Below are positions 6,223-8,275 of a stretch of DNA of 8,275 nucleotides, piece after piece. The DNA is taken from NCBI GenBank assembly GCA_030624545.1, contig JAUXJX010000062.1:1-8275 (forward strand). Direction: 5' to 3'. The notes under the pieces are model-generated. The model saw only the letters and a program-made list of their open reading frames with translations. It was not told the DNA's origin and made no database searches. Made by a program: the position numbers and the translations under genes. The stretch is from Bacteroidota bacterium (GTDB lineage: Bacteria; Zhuqueibacterota; JdFR-76; DREG01). Within the stretch, counting starts at the first letter, position 1; the number at the start of each line of letters is the position of its first letter.

Positions 6223-7122
6223 ATGTTGCGATATTTGTTAATGACACTCATTGGTGCCTTAGTGCTTCAGGGTCCTGCTTCAGCCCAAACCGGGCTCTCA
6301 TTCCTCAAAGTCGGAGTGGGAGGCCGCGCCACCGGTATGGGTGAGGCCTATACCGCAGTGGCGAACGACGCGACGGCAGCCTACTGGAACCCTGCCGGAT
6401 TGTTACAACTGGGAGAGAAACAAATCTACCTGGTTCATAACGAATGGTTCAAAGACTTTCGCAGCGAATTCGTCGCATTGGCTTTACCGGCTGAAAATTA
6501 TGTTCTGGGCTTGAGCCTAAACAGCACCAACATTGGCGATATTGAGATAAGAGGCACTCAGCCATCTGTGGAACCGATAGGCACGTTCACTTCGCATGAC
6601 CTGGCATTGGGGATTTCCTACGCTCGTTCCTTGACCCAAAGGCTGGATCTGGGTGTCAGCTTGAAGTACATCTATCAAAAAATCTTCATACACGAATCCG
6701 GCGGTGTCGCTGCCGATCTTGGTTTTCGTTATCACATGGAAGCAATACCGCTTGAGTTTGCTTTAACGCTGCAAAATTTCGGCAGCATGAGCAAGCTGCG
6801 CGAGGAGTCGCCGCGGCTTCCCCGTCTCATAAGGATTGGATTTGCCTATTCACCGGCGCTGAGCCTTTCCGAGGGCTCATGGATTTTCGCCGGCGATTGG
6901 GTATCCGATTCTGAGGGGAATTCCCACTTGCACCTGGGCTCGGAGTTCCAACTTCGCAGCTTCTTGGCAATCCGCCTGGGTTACCAGACCGGCTATGAGC
7001 TTAAGAACATCCACTTTGGATTTGGAGTGCAATCCGGCCGTCTGCTTTGGGATTATGGCTTTGTTCCGCTTCAACAAGACTTCGGACAGGGACACAGATT
7101 TTCATTGGGCGTGAACTTCTGA
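6223..7122 (+). CDS. PorV/PorQ-family outer-membrane beta-barrel protein (second copy)
   Basis: A 299-residue paralogue of the preceding barrel. The signal peptide MLRYLLMTLIGALVLQGPASA ends before QTGLSF; the hallmark FLKVGVGGRATGMGEAY spans 27-43 and NDATAAYWNPAGL spans 48-60, closer to the family consensus than the first copy. Repeated beta strands follow (for example LDLGVSLKYIYQK, AADLGFRY, LHLGSEFQL, IRLGYQTGY) and the protein ends FSLGVNF, with the terminal Phe expected of outer-membrane barrels. The frame is open back to ATG 6094, but those 43 codons pass through a hairpin repeat and displace the signal peptide, so ATG 6223 is preferred; ATG 6241 is less likely. Two dissimilar barrels in tandem suggest either separate cargo preferences or a PorV plus PorQ-like division of labour (inference). 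Confidence 0.91.
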   Translation: MLRYLLMTLIGALVLQGPASAQTGLSFLKVGVGGRATGMGEAYTAVANDATAAYWNPAGLLQLGEKQIYLVHNEWFKDFRSEFVALALPAENYVLGLSLNSTNIGDIEIRGTQPSVEPIGTFTSHDLALGISYARSLTQRLDLGVSLKYIYQKIFIHESGGVAADLGFRYHMEAIPLEFALTLQNFGSMSKLREESPRLPRLIRIGFAYSPALSLSEGSWIFAGDWVSDSEGNSHLHLGSEFQLRSFLAIRLGYQTGYELKNIHFGFGVQSGRLLWDYGFVPLQQDFGQGHRFSLGVNF

Positions 7123-7214
7123 GGATTCAGGCCATGTTTCACCAACTGTTTTCCTCGTCGTTCGAATAAACTCCGCGACGCATTTCCAATAGCTGAAATC
7201 TCGTTGTCTGACAA

Positions 7215-8069
7215 ATGGAGACTACAAAAACAAGTGATAGCGGGACGGGTCGATTCCCGATCCACGGCTGGGCGGGCCTGCTTCTCGTCTCTGTCTGTTG
7301 GCTGTTAAACTGGCTGCTCCCCGGCCTCCGCACCCATTTCTTTTTCTTTCCTTTGTGGCTTGGCTATGTATTGGCGGTTGACGGACTGCTATGTTGGCGG
7401 ACCCGGACCTCGCCTCTGAAGCGCTCACCACGCGTATTTGTCGGCATGTTTGTGATTTCGGCGCCGGTGTGGTGGATCTTCGAACTTCTGAACCTGCGCA
7501 TTAACAATTGGGAATATTTTGGGCGAGAGCATTTTACCGACTTGGAGTTTTTTTTGTACGGCAGCCTCAATTTCTCCACAGTAATCCCAGCCGTTTTGAC
7601 TACAGCAGAATTCTATCGATCCTTCAAATGGATGGAACGTCTCCGGAATTCCTTTCGCATTCCCGCCACAGGGCGGAGTTTTCTTCTGATGTTTCTGGTT
7701 GGCCTCTCCATGCTGGGATTGTTTTTGTCCTGGCCGGTTTATTTCTTTCCATTCATCTGGTCCGCCATTTTTTTCATGCTGGAGCCCATCAATTTCGCGA
7801 CTGGAAAGCGCACGCTTTTATCCAAAATTGCACAGGGAGATTGGAGAACCGTCATCGCACTATTTTGCGGCGCGCTAACCTGCGGCTTCTTCTGGGAGAT
7901 GTGGAATTATCTTTCCTATCCTAAATGGACTTATCATATTCCATTGGTTGATTTCTGGCATATATTCGAGATGCCGCTTTTGGGCTATTTGGGTTACCTG
8001 CCGTTTAGTTTGGAGTTATATGCGCTGGTACATTTTGCTTTGCCGAAAGACCCGCAAGTGAAAATATAA
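7215..8069 (+). CDS. Uncharacterised polytopic membrane protein with two repeated halves
   Basis: I do not recognise this 284-residue inner-membrane protein. Hydrophobic segments at about 18-37, 42-61, 73-93, 112-131, 155-172, 174-194, 211-233 and 247-276 suggest seven or eight membrane spans. The halves share an ordered motif set: FFP with Trp then Asp56 or Glu190; Glu90-x2-Asn93 and Glu228-x2-Asn231; Trp99-x-Tyr101 and Trp238-x-Tyr240; E-x2-L-x-G-x-L-x-[FY] from Glu111 and Glu252. Offsets grow smoothly from 133 to 141, which indicates an ancient internal duplication. Acidic and Asn residues within membrane spans suggest an enzyme or transporter. The spacing recalls the tandem domains of CarR/CrtYcd-type lycopene cyclases, but this is only a hypothesis; no carotenoid genes are nearby. 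ATG 7215 lacks a clear ribosome binding site. The gene lies 92 bp after the second barrel and need not belong to that cassette. Confidence 0.86.
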   Translation: METTKTSDSGTGRFPIHGWAGLLLVSVCWLLNWLLPGLRTHFFFFPLWLGYVLAVDGLLCWRTRTSPLKRSPRVFVGMFVISAPVWWIFELLNLRINNWEYFGREHFTDLEFFLYGSLNFSTVIPAVLTTAEFYRSFKWMERLRNSFRIPATGRSFLLMFLVGLSMLGLFLSWPVYFFPFIWSAIFFMLEPINFATGKRTLLSKIAQGDWRTVIALFCGALTCGFFWEMWNYLSYPKWTYHIPLVDFWHIFEMPLLGYLGYLPFSLELYALVHFALPKDPQVKI

Positions 8070-8072
8070 ATT

Positions 8073-8194
8073 AGCCACAGAACCACACGGAAGAGCACAG
8101 AAGTAATTTGTCTTTCTTTTCTCAGTGTCCTCTGTGTCTCCGTGGCCAAATTGTATTCATAGAATTCCGTGTATTTCTGTGTAATTCTGTGGCT
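8073..8194 (+). repeat. Family B composite repeat: one left arm, two possible right arms
   Basis: The left arm 8073-8102 has CACAGA 8076, CACGGA 8086 and CACAGA 8096, spaced exactly 10 nt. The distal right arm 8165-8194 has TCCGTG 8166, TCTGTG 8176 and TCTGTG 8186, also at 10 nt, and pairs with the left arm at 23 of 30 positions. A middle segment at 8122-8147 has TCAGTG, TCTGTG and TCCGTGG and is a second, competing partner for the same left arm. The element fills most of the gap and stops five bases before the ribosome binding site of the last gene. Confidence 0.85.
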
Positions 8195-8199
8195 AAAAC

Positions 8200-8204
8200 A
8201 GGAG
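8200..8204 (+). promoter_or_regulatory. Ribosome binding site of the ArsC-type gene
   Basis: AGGAG with seven bases to ATG 8212, a normal spacing. It fixes the start of the last, truncated gene and lies just outside the preceding repeat, so folding of that repeat could affect access to it (inference). Confidence 0.8.
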
Positions 8205-8211
8205 TTGCAGA

Positions 8212-8275
8212 ATGAAAAGTGTTTTGGTGATTTGCACCGGGAATTCGGCGCGCAGCCAGATGATGGAGGGCATGC
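8212..8275 (+). CDS. Low-molecular-weight phosphatase/arsenate reductase (ArsC-type), 3' end cut off
   Basis: Only the first 21 codons are present: MKSVLVICTGNSARSQMMEG. Strand beta-1 is followed directly by the phosphate-binding P-loop C-x5-R, here Cys8 to Arg14 (CTGNSAR), and then SQM-x-EG, the signature of the family that includes thioredoxin-linked arsenate reductases of the pI258 type and low-molecular-weight protein tyrosine phosphatases. TGNSARSQM favours the arsenate reductase branch, which reduces arsenate to arsenite, but the resolving cysteines and the C-terminal part lie beyond the window. Start and ribosome binding site are clear. Whether it belongs to an ars operon cannot be judged here. 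Confidence 0.88.
   Translation, partial: MKSVLVICTGNSARSQMMEGM

Noticed and set aside
7156..7180. CGTCG/CGACG inverted repeat in the gap before the membrane protein gene
   Set aside because: Five base pairs with a 15-nt loop and no T-run; expected by chance.
7508..7924. Second + strand frame within the membrane protein gene
   Set aside because: The main frame has regular hydrophobic spans and an internal repeat with matching residues; this one has neither.
8073..8194. Short periodic hexamers considered as a CRISPR array
   Set aside because: A 10-nt period with hexamer units and inverted arms does not match CRISPR repeats of 20-50 nt with unique spacers, and no cas gene is present.

Overview
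This window comes from a bacterium with the secretion features of the FCB group (Fibrobacterota, Chlorobiota, Bacteroidota and allied candidate phyla such as KSB1 or Calditrichota). The basis is two PorV/PorQ-type outer-membrane barrels beside an exported beta-propeller that ends in a FlgD-Ig-like, type IX-style C-terminal domain. The phylum is an inference; there is no rRNA here. All genes run on the + strand and no gap longer than 300 bases lacks a gene.

Left part (1-2356): the 3' three quarters of pdxJ (vitamin B6 synthesis) abuts, with no gap, an asparaginase-II-family gene that starts with GTG. After 118 bp comes a HAD-superfamily hydrolase or beta-phosphoglucomutase-like enzyme behind a near-consensus ribosome binding site. 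These look like household genes.

Middle part (2425-7122): four genes for exported or outer-membrane proteins. They are a lipoprotein made of three Ig-like repeats, a seven-bladed Asp-box propeller with the sorting domain (coupled to the lipoprotein by a TAATG stop/start overlap), and two PorV/PorQ-family barrels that both end in phenylalanine. By analogy with the type IX system, where PorV carries C-terminal-domain cargo at the outer membrane, this looks like a cargo, barrel and lipoprotein surface-display cassette. This is the most interesting functional unit in the window, although its families are known.

Right part (7215-8275): an unrecognised polytopic membrane protein whose two halves repeat the same ordered motif set about 133-141 residues apart, then the first 21 codons of a low-molecular-weight phosphatase or arsenate reductase (ArsC-type) gene.

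Four intergenic gaps exceed 100 bp, and each holds a short inverted-repeat element from one of two families. Family A is a constant 12-nt core, GAGCGGAGTCGA, enclosed by self-complementary arms that differ between copies. Family B has hairpin arms carrying CACRGA-type hexamers about every 10 nt. They occur in the order A, B, A, B. Gaps shorter than 100 bp lack them. The elements sit close to real start codons and lengthen three open frames upstream of their likely starts, so start choice needs care at the barrel genes.
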